From assembly GCA_031264075.1 (NCBI GenBank), contig JAISEO010000044.1, positions 1-43,991 of the forward strand: a stretch of 43,991 bases of DNA, written 5' to 3'. The stretch is from Coriobacteriales bacterium. GTDB taxonomy: Bacteria > Actinomycetota > Coriobacteriia > Coriobacteriales > UBA8131. Both the position numbers and the translations under genes were made by a program. Positions 8,636 through 18,015 of the stretch are shown in pieces. The notes below the pieces were generated by a model that made no database searches, was not told the origin of the DNA, and saw nothing but the letters and a program-made list of their open reading frames with translations. Numbering within the stretch: position 1 is the first letter of the stretch; every line of letters begins with the position of its first letter.

Positions 8636-9667
8636 ATGGCCGTACAGAGTCTGTATACCGAGCTTTATCGGCTCATAGAGACAGGAGAGACCGTCTTTCT
8701 GCTGTCCGAATACCAGTGTGATGGCAGCATCGTTCCCAAGCTCGTCCCAGAGCGGGACGCCGGCCTTTTTGCAGGCCTGACGGAATTGCAGCTGAGTCCC
8801 CATGCCACGCGCTGCGGGCCGCTCACCACGATGCAGAACCCCAACGGCTCGCTTGTGCTGCTGGAGCGGTTCATGGCAAAGCCACGGCTGATAATCCTCG
8901 GCGGCGGCCATATATCCCTCGCGCTGGCCGACATGGCCCACCTCACAGACTTTGACACCATCGTCTACGACGACCGCCCGAGCTTTGCCAATTCCGAGCG
9001 CTTCCGCACGGCCAAAACCGTCATCTGCGACTCCTTTACCCGGCTCGCTGAGCATATCAGTTTTGGGCCCAGCGACTTTGTCGTGGATGTCACGCGCGGA
9101 CACCTGCATGATAAGGAGTGCCTCGAAGTTTTGTTGGCCGGCCCCGAGCCAGCGTATACCGGCATGATAGGCTCCAGGCGGCGCGTTGCCATCGTGCTCG
9201 GCGATTTGAAGAAGGCGGGCTTCAGCACGCAGAGGATAGAGCGCATCCATGCACCCATCGGCGTTAAGATTGGAGCACAGACGCCTTCGGAGATCGCCGT
9301 ATCCATCATGGCTGAGATTATCGCGGTCAAGCGTACCGAGCAGGGGCAGGGCCAGTGGCTCAGTTCCAGCCTGGGTATGATAGAGGCCATCGCGCACAGA
9401 GGATTTGTTCCCGAGGCCGTCATCACCGTACTCGCTACGGAAGGCTCGGTGCCAACCGAGGTGGGCTGCAAGCTGGGCATGAGCTATGAGGGCGCTCTTG
9501 CCGGCTCGATAGGGGGAGGCTGTTCGGAAGCGGAGGCCATACAGATTGGTCGGGAGCTTATCAGGAAGGGTGGCTGGAAGGTTCACGACATCGATCTGAC
9601 CGACTCGGCAGAGGATGAGGGCATGGTCTGCGGAGGCACGATGCGGGTGCTCATCCAAAAAGTCTGA
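8636..9667 (+). CDS. XdhC/CoxI-like molybdoenzyme maturation protein
   Basis: 343-residue relative of XdhC, the chaperone that sulfurates and inserts Mo cofactor into xanthine-dehydrogenase-type enzymes. The order is unusual: a short N-terminal region, then a Rossmann domain (LIILGGGHISLALADMA at about residue 82, later YTGMIGSRRRV), then the XdhC_CoxI block at the C-terminus (EGSVPTEVGCKLGM, GSIGGGCSEAEA, MVCGGTMRVLI). In classical XdhC the CoxI block comes first. ATG 8636 follows AGGAGGAG with 7 bases spacing; the frame extends to 8579 but without support. Divergent from the NTP-transferase/HD gene. No hydroxylase structural genes lie in this window. Confidence 0.88.
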   Translation: MAVQSLYTELYRLIETGETVFLLSEYQCDGSIVPKLVPERDAGLFAGLTELQLSPHATRCGPLTTMQNPNGSLVLLERFMAKPRLIILGGGHISLALADMAHLTDFDTIVYDDRPSFANSERFRTAKTVICDSFTRLAEHISFGPSDFVVDVTRGHLHDKECLEVLLAGPEPAYTGMIGSRRRVAIVLGDLKKAGFSTQRIERIHAPIGVKIGAQTPSEIAVSIMAEIIAVKRTEQGQGQWLSSSLGMIEAIAHRGFVPEAVITVLATEGSVPTEVGCKLGMSYEGALAGSIGGGCSEAEAIQIGRELIRKGGWKVHDIDLTDSAEDEGMVCGGTMRVLIQKV

Positions 9668-9700
9668 AAGGGCCATCCCCTCGCTGGGGACAGCCCTTTC
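9666..9700. terminator. Convergent hairpin between xdhC-like and groEL
   Basis: GAAAGGGC at 9666-9673 pairs with GCCCTTTC at 9693-9700, and inner TCCCC/GGGGA (9676-9680/9686-9690) extends the stem around a 5-base loop. Read on the minus strand it is followed by a T-rich run, so it probably ends the groESL transcript. It may also serve the plus-strand gene, whose stop codon lies at the foot of the stem. Confidence 0.8.
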
Positions 9701-9732
9701 GCAAACACGTAGCTGGTAAGAGGCCGAGCGGC

Positions 9733-11415
<1,683 letters not shown>

Positions 11416-11724
11416 TTAATTGAAGACCGCATAGATGTCGTCGGCGCGGAGGATGAGGTATTCCTCACCGTTCACACTGACCTCCGTGCCACCGTATTTG
11501 CTGTAGATGACGCTGTCGCCGGGTACTACCCCGGGCTTGACGAGATTGCCGTTGTTGTCGAGCTTTCCTTCGCCCACGGCGATGACGGTGCCACGCTGTG
11601 GCTTTTCCTGAGCGGAGCTGGCGATGAGAATGCCGGATGCCGTTTTGACCTCGGCTTCGTCCTGTTTGAGGACGACCCTATCACCCAGCGGCGTGATGTT
11701 GATCTTGGCTTTTTTTGCACTCAT
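11416..11724 (-). CDS. groES: 10-kDa co-chaperonin GroES
   Basis: 102-residue lid protein of the GroEL chamber. Family landmarks are INITPLGDRVVLK near the N-terminus, the mobile loop EVKTASGILIASSAQEKP, GTVIAVGEG, PGDSVIYSKYGGTEV and the terminal EEYLILRADDIYAV. AAGGAGG lies 8 bases upstream of the ATG. First gene of the groES-groEL operon, transcribed from a promoter with a perfect CIRCE operator. Confidence 0.99.
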   Translation of the reverse strand: MSAKKAKINITPLGDRVVLKQDEAEVKTASGILIASSAQEKPQRGTVIAVGEGKLDNNGNLVKPGVVPGDSVIYSKYGGTEVSVNGEEYLILRADDIYAVFN

Positions 11725-11765
11725 AGGTGCTTCCTCCTTTTCCAGTGGTTCTTATACCGATTCAA

Positions 11766-11792
11766 TTAGCACTCAGGGGGTGAGAGTGCTAA
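11766..11792 (-). promoter_or_regulatory. CIRCE operator (HrcA site)
   Basis: Perfect consensus TTAGCACTC-N9-GAGTGCTAA. It lies between the predicted promoter and groES, where the HrcA repressor classically represses groESL in unstressed cells. No hrcA gene is in this window. Confidence 0.98.
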
Positions 11793-11802
11793 CCCTGTAA
11801 GA

Positions 11803-11830
11803 ATGATAGCTTGGCGCAGGGAATTATCAA
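11803..11830 (-). promoter_or_regulatory. groESL promoter
   Basis: On the minus strand TTGATA (11825-11830) is separated by 16 bases from TATCAT (11803-11808). Transcription would start close to the CIRCE operator about 10 bases downstream, so bound HrcA would block initiation. Confidence 0.75.
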
Positions 11831-11932
11831 GGCCGCAAGCAGGCAAACGGACGCTTTGTCACGCAGCTGTTATCTATATCAGCTGTTTGGGATGAAGCGG
11901 GCACCCGGAATGAAGCCGGCCCTCTCAGAGTC

Positions 11933-13420
11933 ATGCCAACAAGACTATTTGTAAAATCGGTCCCTTGCGTTACGATGGAAGCGCACAAAAGTCCGAGCAA
12001 CACGGCACGTGCCCCGAGCGAAAGTGAATGTATGGCTGTAGCGTCTACCGACAGCTCCCCGGCAGTTCAATCTGGCGGGGCGCCTCTTCAAAAAAAGCAG
12101 GATCCGCACAACCAGAGCCCGTTAAAGGTAGGCGGCATCCTGCTCCTGGTGGGCATCTCCATAGGATTCATGCAGCACCGGGTCCCCACCATCATGCTCG
12201 ATATCATGGATATATTCAAGATGGACTCCGGCACGGCCTCCTGGCTGATGTCCATCTTTGTTCTGGTGGGCGTTGTGGTTGCTATTCCCACCGGCAGTCT
12301 TGCCCAGCGCTTCGGCTTCAAGAAGATGATCCTCGCCGCCATAGCACTCGCCGTCGTGGGATCCGTCATCGGCATCGGAGCGGGCGAGCTGCGCTCAACG
12401 CCACTCCTTCTCTTCTCGCGTGCGCTGGAGGGCGTGGCCCTCACGGTGATTACTGCCTGTGGGCCCATTGGCGTCAGCACCTGTGTACGCCCGGAGCGCC
12501 TGGGTACGGCGATGGGTATCTGGGGGGTCTGGGGTTCACTCGGTGCCGTCGTTGGTGCCGTCGTTGCCCCCAGCGTCTTTGCCAGCCTTGGCTTTGTCTG
12601 GGTTTGGATCATCACCGCGGGCTTTGCCATCATAGCGGCCGTTCTTCTCACCCTGCTTATCCGGGAGCCCAAAGACGCGCTCTCTCAAAAGAGTGGTGAA
12701 GCAGGCGAAGCAACCGGCGGCAGGGCAGGCAGCGAGGCGAGCGGCCAGGCAAGCGGCCACACAGGCGGCAGGCAGGGCGGCGTGCAGGGCGGCGTGCAGG
12801 GCGGCGTGCAGGTCCAGGGCACAGGGCTCGGTGCTGCCTCCCAGGGCAAACCGCGTTACCGGGAGATCTTCACGCGAAGCACGGTGCTGTATCTCTTCGG
12901 CTTCATCTGCTTTGGCCTGATTCTCCTGGCGTTTTTGAGTTTCATGCCCTCCATTTTGCGGAGCAAGGGCTATGACGCGACCCTCGCCGGTCTTATCACG
13001 ACCTTTCCGTCCTTCCTCTCGATTATCTCCGCGCCGGTCTTTGGCATACTCTCCGACCGCATCCACCGGGTCAAGCCGCTGTTGGTAGGCACCTTTGCCG
13101 TCTTTGGCCCCGCGGTATTCGTCATGTTCATGAATACCGGCGTGGTGCTGTGGGTGGCCGCGGTCTTTCTCGGCCTGCTCGGAGCGGGCTGCTTTGGCAT
13201 ATTCCTCGCCGGCTGGACCAATGTCCTGCCGCGTCCGCAGCTTATCCCCATCGCCATGGGCGTGTTTATCCTCGCGCAGTGCATCGGGCAATTCCTGGGA
13301 ACCTATCTCATCCAGTTCTTCCTGGGCCCGGGCCTCGACCAATACGTCCCTGCCGCCTTTGCCCTGCTGGCCATTGGCGTACTGGGCACGGTGTCCCTGG
13401 CGCTCGCGCGCTTCAGATAG
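11933..13420 (+). CDS. MFS transporter
   Basis: 495-residue major facilitator with 12 predicted membrane helices. A 60-residue hydrophilic N-terminus precedes helix 1 (GGILLLVGISIGFMQ). The loop 2-3 signature GSLAQRFGFKKM and the equivalent ILSDRIHRVKP in the second half mark the family. The central cytoplasmic loop is unusually long and made of Gly/Ala/Gln/His repeats that include three GGVQ units encoded by a 12-bp tandem repeat. Starts at 11933, 11975 and 12032 are all possible; none has a clear ribosome site. It heads a forward cluster with an enoate reductase and an SDR, so it probably imports their substrate or exports the product. Substrate unknown. Confidence 0.9.
   Translation: MPTRLFVKSVPCVTMEAHKSPSNTARAPSESECMAVASTDSSPAVQSGGAPLQKKQDPHNQSPLKVGGILLLVGISIGFMQHRVPTIMLDIMDIFKMDSGTASWLMSIFVLVGVVVAIPTGSLAQRFGFKKMILAAIALAVVGSVIGIGAGELRSTPLLLFSRALEGVALTVITACGPIGVSTCVRPERLGTAMGIWGVWGSLGAVVGAVVAPSVFASLGFVWVWIITAGFAIIAAVLLTLLIREPKDALSQKSGEAGEATGGRAGSEASGQASGHTGGRQGGVQGGVQGGVQVQGTGLGAASQGKPRYREIFTRSTVLYLFGFICFGLILLAFLSFMPSILRSKGYDATLAGLITTFPSFLSIISAPVFGILSDRIHRVKPLLVGTFAVFGPAVFVMFMNTGVVLWVAAVFLGLLGAGCFGIFLAGWTNVLPRPQLIPIAMGVFILAQCIGQFLGTYLIQFFLGPGLDQYVPAAFALLAIGVLGTVSLALARFR
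12773..12808 (+). repeat. Three 12-bp tandem repeats inside the MFS gene
   Basis: Three exact copies of CAGGGCGGCGTG, in frame, encoding a GGVQ-type repeat in the central loop of the transporter. A 12-base unit keeps the frame, so copy-number change by slippage would alter loop length without breaking the protein. Confidence 0.95.
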
Positions 13421-13454
13421 ACTCAGCCACGACGTGTTTTGAAGGGAGAGAACA

Positions 13455-15413
13455 ATGCCGCGCTTCAACGAGTTTCCGCACGTCTTCGAGCCCTATGCCA
13501 TTGGCAGCATGGAGCTGAAGAACCGCCTGGTGTTTTCACCGGTGGTGTCCGGCCACGCAAGCATCCGGGAGGGTGAGGTCACCGACAATCTGGTTGCGTT
13601 TATCGGGGCCTGTGCCAGAACCGGAGTCTCGCGGGTGGGCATAGGCGCCACACCCGTGGATTTTGGCCGGGCGCGCGACTTCTTTGGCTGCCTCTCTGCC
13701 ACCCGCGACACCGACGTGGCGGGCATCCGCCGCCTGTCAGAAGAAGTGCATCGTTACGACGCCAGGTTCTCCGTGGAGCTGCTGCATGCCGGCCGCATCG
13801 CGCAGCCCGAGGCCCTGGCGGGACGCAAGGCCTATGTGCCCTGGCTCGCCCCCGACATGGATCCGGAGCACTTCCAGCAGGTGGGCGAGGAGGAGATGGA
13901 CGAGGTCATACAGCTCTTCTGCAACGCCGCGCGGCGCCTGGCAGAGGCCGACTGTGACGAGGTGCTTATCCACGGCGCCCACGGCAACTTTGTGAGCGGC
14001 TTTCTCTCGCCGGCCACCAATCAGCGCGATGACGCCTATGGCGGCAGCTTTGAGAACCGCGTTCGCTTTCCGCTCAGGCTGCTTAAGGCGGTGCGGAACG
14101 AGGTGGGATCTGCCCTCAATATCGAGTACCGCATCAGCCAGAATGAGTACGCGGAGAACACCATCACACTGGAGGAGGTCATCGGCTTCTTGCAGCGGGC
14201 CAGCGAGTTCATCGATTCGGCCCATCTCTCCGGCGGCTGGATATTCGATGCCAACTGGATACGGAAGATGATGCCGAGCTATGTGGAGCCGCGCTGCCTC
14301 AATGTTGAGCGTGGAGCCCTCATTCACGCGGCGCTTTCCATCCCCACGGTCGTCGTGGGTAATATCACGACCGTTGCGGAGGCGGAGACCATCCTCGCCA
14401 ACGATCAGGCCAGCCTCGTGGCCATGGCGCGTACCCATCTGGCAGACATGGAGGCGGTGTCCAAGGCCTACCGGGGCGAGCCGGAGACCGTGCGCCCCTG
14501 TCTCCGCTGTATCGAATGCGCGGCCCGTCCTGCCATGGGAGGCGGCGTACGCTGTTCGGTCAACCCGGCGCTCGGTCGCGAGACCCGGTACGCGCACATC
14601 GGCAAGGCGGAGACTGCCCGGAAGGTCATGATCATCGGCGGCGGCCCTGCCGGCATGCAGGCGGCCCAGGTGGCCGCACGGCGCGGGCATGAGGTTACGC
14701 TCTACGAGAAGGACGACGAGCTGGGTGGTCGCCTCAGGGAGGCCTCCGCACTCTATAAGAAAGAAGACACGCACAGGAAGTATCTGGCCTGGAGCCGCAG
14801 GGCCACGGAGGAGAGCGGTGCCACCATCAGGCTGGGCACTGCAGTTACCCCCGAGTTGGTGCTCGCGGAACAGCCCGATGTGGTTATCAACGCCGCCGGT
14901 GGCATCCACAGGCTCCCGTCCATTCCGGGCATTAACTGCGGCAAGGTCGTGAGCATCACCGACGCGGAGTGTGGCACCGTGCCCGTTGGCGAGCGCGTAC
15001 TCGTCATGGGGGGCGGTATCTCCGGCTTGGAGTGTGCCATCCAGCTGGCCTACGAGGGGCATCAGGTCACCGTCATCGACCTGCTGCCCACGGACAAGCT
15101 CTGGCGCGAGGTCATGAACGAGCTCCGGAGCGGCCTCATCGAGCTCAAGGAGCAGTTTGGCATCGAGCTCATAGACGACGCCACGATAACCAGGATAGGG
15201 GAGGACGCCGTGGAGTATCGCCTGAGCGACGGCACGGCAGGCGAGGTGCAGGCGGACAGCTACGTAGCGTCGTTTGGTATCGTGCCCCAGCGCGATTTCA
15301 ACCTCGCCATCAGGGACACGATACCCGAGGTCAAGGTGGTGGGGGACGCCCGCGAGCCCCATAATATCTTCTGGGCCAACATGGACGCCTTTAATGTGGC
15401 CGTGGAGTTATAA
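13455..15413 (+). CDS. Old-yellow-enzyme-type enoate reductase (FMN, 4Fe-4S, FAD)
   Basis: 652 residues in the layout of 2,4-dienoyl-CoA reductase and bile-acid BaiCD/BaiH. Residues 1-340 form a TIM-barrel FMN domain with SVELLHAGR and the HGAHGNFVSGFLSP...YGGSFENR signature. A cysteine cluster C349-X2-C352-X2-C355-X11-C367 should hold a [4Fe-4S]. Then follow two Rossmann folds: GGGPAGMQAAQVAARRG at about 393 and GGGISGLECAIQLAYEG at about 520. It should pass electrons from NAD(P)H via FAD and iron-sulfur to FMN and reduce an activated C=C bond. The ATG follows GAAGGGAGAG. It is 34 bases after the MFS gene and 33 before the SDR. The real substrate (steroid, bile acid, plant phenolic or other enone) is not shown by sequence. 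Confidence 0.92.
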   Translation: MPRFNEFPHVFEPYAIGSMELKNRLVFSPVVSGHASIREGEVTDNLVAFIGACARTGVSRVGIGATPVDFGRARDFFGCLSATRDTDVAGIRRLSEEVHRYDARFSVELLHAGRIAQPEALAGRKAYVPWLAPDMDPEHFQQVGEEEMDEVIQLFCNAARRLAEADCDEVLIHGAHGNFVSGFLSPATNQRDDAYGGSFENRVRFPLRLLKAVRNEVGSALNIEYRISQNEYAENTITLEEVIGFLQRASEFIDSAHLSGGWIFDANWIRKMMPSYVEPRCLNVERGALIHAALSIPTVVVGNITTVAEAETILANDQASLVAMARTHLADMEAVSKAYRGEPETVRPCLRCIECAARPAMGGGVRCSVNPALGRETRYAHIGKAETARKVMIIGGGPAGMQAAQVAARRGHEVTLYEKDDELGGRLREASALYKKEDTHRKYLAWSRRATEESGATIRLGTAVTPELVLAEQPDVVINAAGGIHRLPSIPGINCGKVVSITDAECGTVPVGERVLVMGGGISGLECAIQLAYEGHQVTVIDLLPTDKLWREVMNELRSGLIELKEQFGIELIDDATITRIGEDAVEYRLSDGTAGEVQADSYVASFGIVPQRDFNLAIRDTIPEVKVVGDAREPHNIFWANMDAFNVAVEL

Positions 15414-15446
15414 GTCGTAAGTTCAACAGGATGCAAGGAGGAAACT

Positions 15447-16280
15447 ATGGCTGGACGTATTCAAGACAAGGTCTGTATCATCACCGGTGCCTCATCGGGT
15501 ATTGGCGAGGCTTCTGCCCGTCTCTTTGCCGAGCAGGGTGGCAAGGTCGTTCTGGCCGCCAGACGTGATAAGACGCAGAACATCGTCGATGAGATCAAGG
15601 CGGCTGGCGGTGAGGCAGTATTCGTCAAAACCGACGTGCTGGAGCTTGCCGACATCGACAATCTCGTGCAAACGACACTGGACGCCTACGGACGCATCGA
15701 CGTCTTCTTTGGCAATGCGGGCGTCGGCAACTTCTTCACCATCGAAGACATGGATATAGAGAAGGATTTCTACTACACCATCAACACCTTCATGCGGGCC
15801 AACTGGTGGGCGGCCAAGCGCATCCTCCCCCATATGATAGAGCAGGGCAAGGGCGACTTCATCTTCACCACCTCGTGCGCCGCCTATAACGGTGTGGCGC
15901 AGGGAAGCGTGTACTCCGCGGGCAAGGCCGGCATCCACGCCCTCATGCGTGCCATTGCCATGGGGTATGGAAAGTACGATATTCGCGCCAACTGCGTGGT
16001 GCCGGGCCTCACCACCACCGAGCTTTCGCCCGCGGGCGGCGCCATGGAGCAGATGCAGGTTCCCTTTATTCCCATGGGCCGTCCGGGAACGGCTAAAGAG
16101 GTGGCCTACGCTGCGCTGTTCTTTGCCAGCGACGAGTGCCGCTACGCCACGGGCGACGAGCTCATCATCGACGGCGGCGGAGACCACCTGGGCGTCATGT
16201 ACCCCGAGGCCGCCGACAAAGGCATAGACAACGAAGGCTTCAACATCGGAGAAGGCGGCACGACGGTTAGCCTGGAGTAG
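15447..16280 (+). CDS. Short-chain dehydrogenase/reductase
   Basis: 277-residue classical SDR. The cofactor motif is TGASSGIGEA near residue 12, the structural NAG-like motif GNAGVGN near 88, the catalytic Ser is in TSCAAYNG and the Tyr-X3-Lys pair in VYSAGKAG, followed by the PG block VVPGLTTTE. AARR after the second strand (VVLAARRDK) suggests NADP(H) preference. AAGGAGG precedes the ATG with ideal spacing. Placed between the enoate reductase and the 228-residue gene, it probably oxidises a hydroxyl or reduces a ketone in the same pathway, as hydroxysteroid dehydrogenases do with enoate reductases. The C-terminal extension of about 25 residues is longer than in most SDRs. Confidence 0.93.
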   Translation: MAGRIQDKVCIITGASSGIGEASARLFAEQGGKVVLAARRDKTQNIVDEIKAAGGEAVFVKTDVLELADIDNLVQTTLDAYGRIDVFFGNAGVGNFFTIEDMDIEKDFYYTINTFMRANWWAAKRILPHMIEQGKGDFIFTTSCAAYNGVAQGSVYSAGKAGIHALMRAIAMGYGKYDIRANCVVPGLTTTELSPAGGAMEQMQVPFIPMGRPGTAKEVAYAALFFASDECRYATGDELIIDGGGDHLGVMYPEAADKGIDNEGFNIGEGGTTVSLE

Positions 16281-16324
16281 CGCAGGGTAGTTGGCGCTCT
16301 CCACCAAGCTGAAAGGACACGGTT

Positions 16325-17011
16325 ATGAGCGAGAGACTCTGGACGGACAGCCAACTTGCTGAGATGAGCAAACGCACCATCGACAAGCTGGGTGAAGCGG
16401 CTGAGGCGGGCGACACGGAGAAGGTCAAGGAGCTGGCGCAGACCATGTACGACCAGTTTGCCCATCTCCACGACGGTTACATGGTCTGGATCGCCGGTCT
16501 TCTCACGTATATCTATGAACGCGGTGGTGCAGGCGAGGTCGAGGCTGCCGAGCGTTTTGCCCACGACAAGGAGGCTCACCTGGTCTTCCTGCCGCCTGAA
16601 CACACGGATGTCAAGCATATGGTCGAAGCGATGGCGGCAGGATTACAGGGCCATGTCTACCAGCACATGACGCTCACCGAAGACGAGGAGAAGGTGGTGC
16701 TCACCAACACCCCCTGCGGATCCGGCGGGCGGCTCATCCAGATGGGAGGCTATGAGCCGGAAGTGGGCCTCGCCAGGATCAAGGAGCCCAGCGACATCAC
16801 CTTCAATACGCCTGACTATCCCGTGTACTGTGTGCACTGCCCCCTCTTCAACATGAACGCCGTGGACGACACGGGCGACTTCCTCTTCTTGAATAACCCA
16901 CCTGAGAAAGACGGCTCCTTCTGCCAGTTCATCTTCTATAAGGATCCCGCCAACATCCCCGAGGAGTACTACCTGCGCGTAGGACGGAGCAAGCCTCATA
17001 CGGCACCTTGA
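16325..17011 (+). CDS. Unknown cytosolic protein of the catabolic cluster
   Basis: 228 residues, no membrane segment or signal. The N-terminal half is helical and acidic with TDSQLAEMSKRTIDKLGEAA and FAHLHDGYMVWIAGLLTYIYER. The C-terminal half has suggestive cysteine and histidine motifs: TPCGSGGRL and PVYCVHCPLFNMNA. I do not recognise the family with confidence. The overall size and the placed Cys/His residues recall L-2-amino-thiazoline-4-carboxylate hydrolase-like proteins, but that is only a suggestion. It lies 44 bases after the SDR, so it probably serves the same pathway as enzyme or metal-binding partner. Its last codon and stop lie in a 20-bp repeat that recurs at 19685. Confidence 0.72.
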   Translation: MSERLWTDSQLAEMSKRTIDKLGEAAEAGDTEKVKELAQTMYDQFAHLHDGYMVWIAGLLTYIYERGGAGEVEAAERFAHDKEAHLVFLPPEHTDVKHMVEAMAAGLQGHVYQHMTLTEDEEKVVLTNTPCGSGGRLIQMGGYEPEVGLARIKEPSDITFNTPDYPVYCVHCPLFNMNAVDDTGDFLFLNNPPEKDGSFCQFIFYKDPANIPEEYYLRVGRSKPHTAP

Positions 17012-17025
17012 CATACTTAACCAGG
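17006..17025 (+). repeat. 20-bp direct repeat, copy 1
   Basis: CCTTGACATACTTAACCAGG, identical at 19685-19704. It overlaps the stop of the 228-residue gene. The two copies frame the Phd/PIN pair and the DUF4143 ATPase. ACCAGG here can pair with CCTGGT at 17035-17040 to form a short hairpin, perhaps a weak terminator for the catabolic cluster. Confidence 0.9.
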
Positions 17026-17030
17026 CTTAC

Positions 17031-17059
17031 TTGACCTGGTCTTGATTTTCGTCTACGAT
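17031..17059 (+). promoter_or_regulatory. Promoter of the Phd/PIN operon
   Basis: TTGACC at 17031-17036, a 17-base spacer and TACGAT at 17054-17059 make a sigma-70-type promoter about 30 bases before the antitoxin start. Confidence 0.65.
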
Positions 17060-17080
17060 GGGTATTCCCTGTTAGACGAA
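17048..17080 (+). promoter_or_regulatory. Palindromic operator of the Phd/PIN operon
   Basis: Perfect 8-base inverted repeat TTCGTCTA (17048-17055) and TAGACGAA (17073-17080), arms centred 25 bases apart, covering the -10 box and expected start point. Phd-type antitoxins repress their own operons at such palindromes, so this is the likely autoregulatory site. Confidence 0.7.
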
Positions 17081-17088
17081 GAAACGAG

Positions 17089-17337
17089 ATGGTAAACAGC
17101 ATGGCAGTGACGATGAACATGCAGGCCGCAAAGACCAATCTGGCAAAGCTGGTTAATGCCGCGCTGGCAGGCGATGAGGTCGTCATCGCCAATCGGGGCG
17201 TACCGGCGGTCAAGCTGGTGCCCTACGAGCGTCCAAAGAAGCGCGAATTGGGCTTTGTGCCCGGCGACGAGGATATTCCCCCTGGTTTCTTTGAGCCATT
17301 ACCAGACGAGGTGTTGCTCTTATGGGAAGGGCGCTGA
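17089..17337 (+). CDS. Phd/YefM-family antitoxin
   Basis: 82 residues. The N-terminal Phd DNA-binding fold is visible in MNMQAAKTNLAKLVNAALAGDEVVIANRGVPAVKLVPYE, with the typical strand-helix pattern and the conserved NRG-P-V-L-P series. The disordered, Pro/Glu-rich C-terminus (PPGFFEPLPDEV) is the usual toxin-binding part. ATG 17101 is an alternative start. The stop lies within the PIN toxin gene, overlapping it by 16 bases, which couples their translation. Should neutralise the PIN nuclease and repress the operon through the palindrome at the promoter. Confidence 0.9.
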   Translation: MVNSMAVTMNMQAAKTNLAKLVNAALAGDEVVIANRGVPAVKLVPYERPKKRELGFVPGDEDIPPGFFEPLPDEVLLLWEGR

Positions 17338-17744
17338 ACGATACGGGAGGCCGTCGAGACTTTCTGCTCGATTCGTGTGCCCTACTCTGGGCCGCAAAAA
17401 AGCCGAGCGGGTTGGGAAGCAGTGCGCGCGGGATCATCGAAGACCCTGCCACCCGCCTGTTCCTTTCCTCAATCAGCGCCTATGAAGTGGCCTTTAAGCA
17501 CCGCCTGGGCAAACTCGGCGAGTATGGATTTATCGCCGAGAACTATACGGAAGTGGTGCGCAAACTGGGTACAATCGATCTTCCCATTACCCTTGCGCAT
17601 GCTTATTTTGCCGGGCAGATGGCTTGGCCTCATCGCGATCCCTTTGACCGTATCATCGCCGCTCAGGCGGCGTTGGAAAACCTGATACTTATCACCAACG
17701 ACACGGCACTGTGCCATCATCCCCAACTTGAGACTGTCTGGTAG
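17322..17744 (+). CDS. PIN-domain toxin (VapC-like ribonuclease)
   Basis: 140-residue PIN nuclease that should cleave RNA. Conserved acidic residues are placed as in VapC-type toxins: Asp17 in LLDSCALLW, Glu55 in SAYEVAFK, Asp106/Asp109 in HRDPFDRIIAAQA and Asp127 in ILITND. Partnered with the overlapping Phd antitoxin, an arrangement common in actinobacteria. The first 12 residues (MGRALNDTGGRR) precede the fold and may be longer than needed, but the start at 17322 is favoured by the overlap with the antitoxin gene. Confidence 0.92.
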   Translation: MGRALNDTGGRRDFLLDSCALLWAAKKPSGLGSSARGIIEDPATRLFLSSISAYEVAFKHRLGKLGEYGFIAENYTEVVRKLGTIDLPITLAHAYFAGQMAWPHRDPFDRIIAAQAALENLILITNDTALCHHPQLETVW

Positions 17745-17894
17745 GAGCACGGAAGAGAGCAGACTGTCGTTGGTGTGCCTGCTCAGAACCACCGGCTGCA
17801 GATGTCAGAGAAGTGTCCAGTTATAAGGGACTCTCCGACGGCTTCATTACCCTCTGTCTACAATAAGTGGGTGCAGCGTGCAACGGCAGATTAA

Positions 17895-17972
17895 CTTTTG
17901 GTGCAAAATTTGTATAATGCAGGTTTGCTTTTGGTGCAAAATTTGCCTATACTAGCTGTACAAACGGTGCAA
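17895..17972 (+). promoter_or_regulatory. 33-bp-period repeats with two -10 boxes
   Basis: CTTTTGGTGCAAAATTTG occurs at 17895-17912 and 17928-17945, and the core GGTGCAA recurs at 17966-17972: three cores at exactly 33-base spacing, about three helical turns. The first two are followed by -10 boxes TATAAT (17913-17918) and TATACT (17948-17953); TTGCTT at 17925-17930 would be a -35 for the second with 17-base spacing. TTTTG-GTG-CAAAA is itself a small palindrome. This is a likely operator array for the ATPase gene at 18016. Confidence 0.75.
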
Positions 17973-18015
17973 GTCATTGTGCCGCAGCACCAAAAGAACG
18001 CAAAAAGGTCAGGTC

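Noticed and set aside
12773-12808. 12-bp tandem repeat as a CRISPR-like or regulatory array
   Set aside because: No spacers, in frame and coding for a low-complexity loop in the transporter.
13737-15362. 541-codon minus-strand frame across the enoate reductase
   Set aside because: Shadow of a gene with clear FMN, iron-sulfur and FAD motifs; the antisense product has no recognisable domain.
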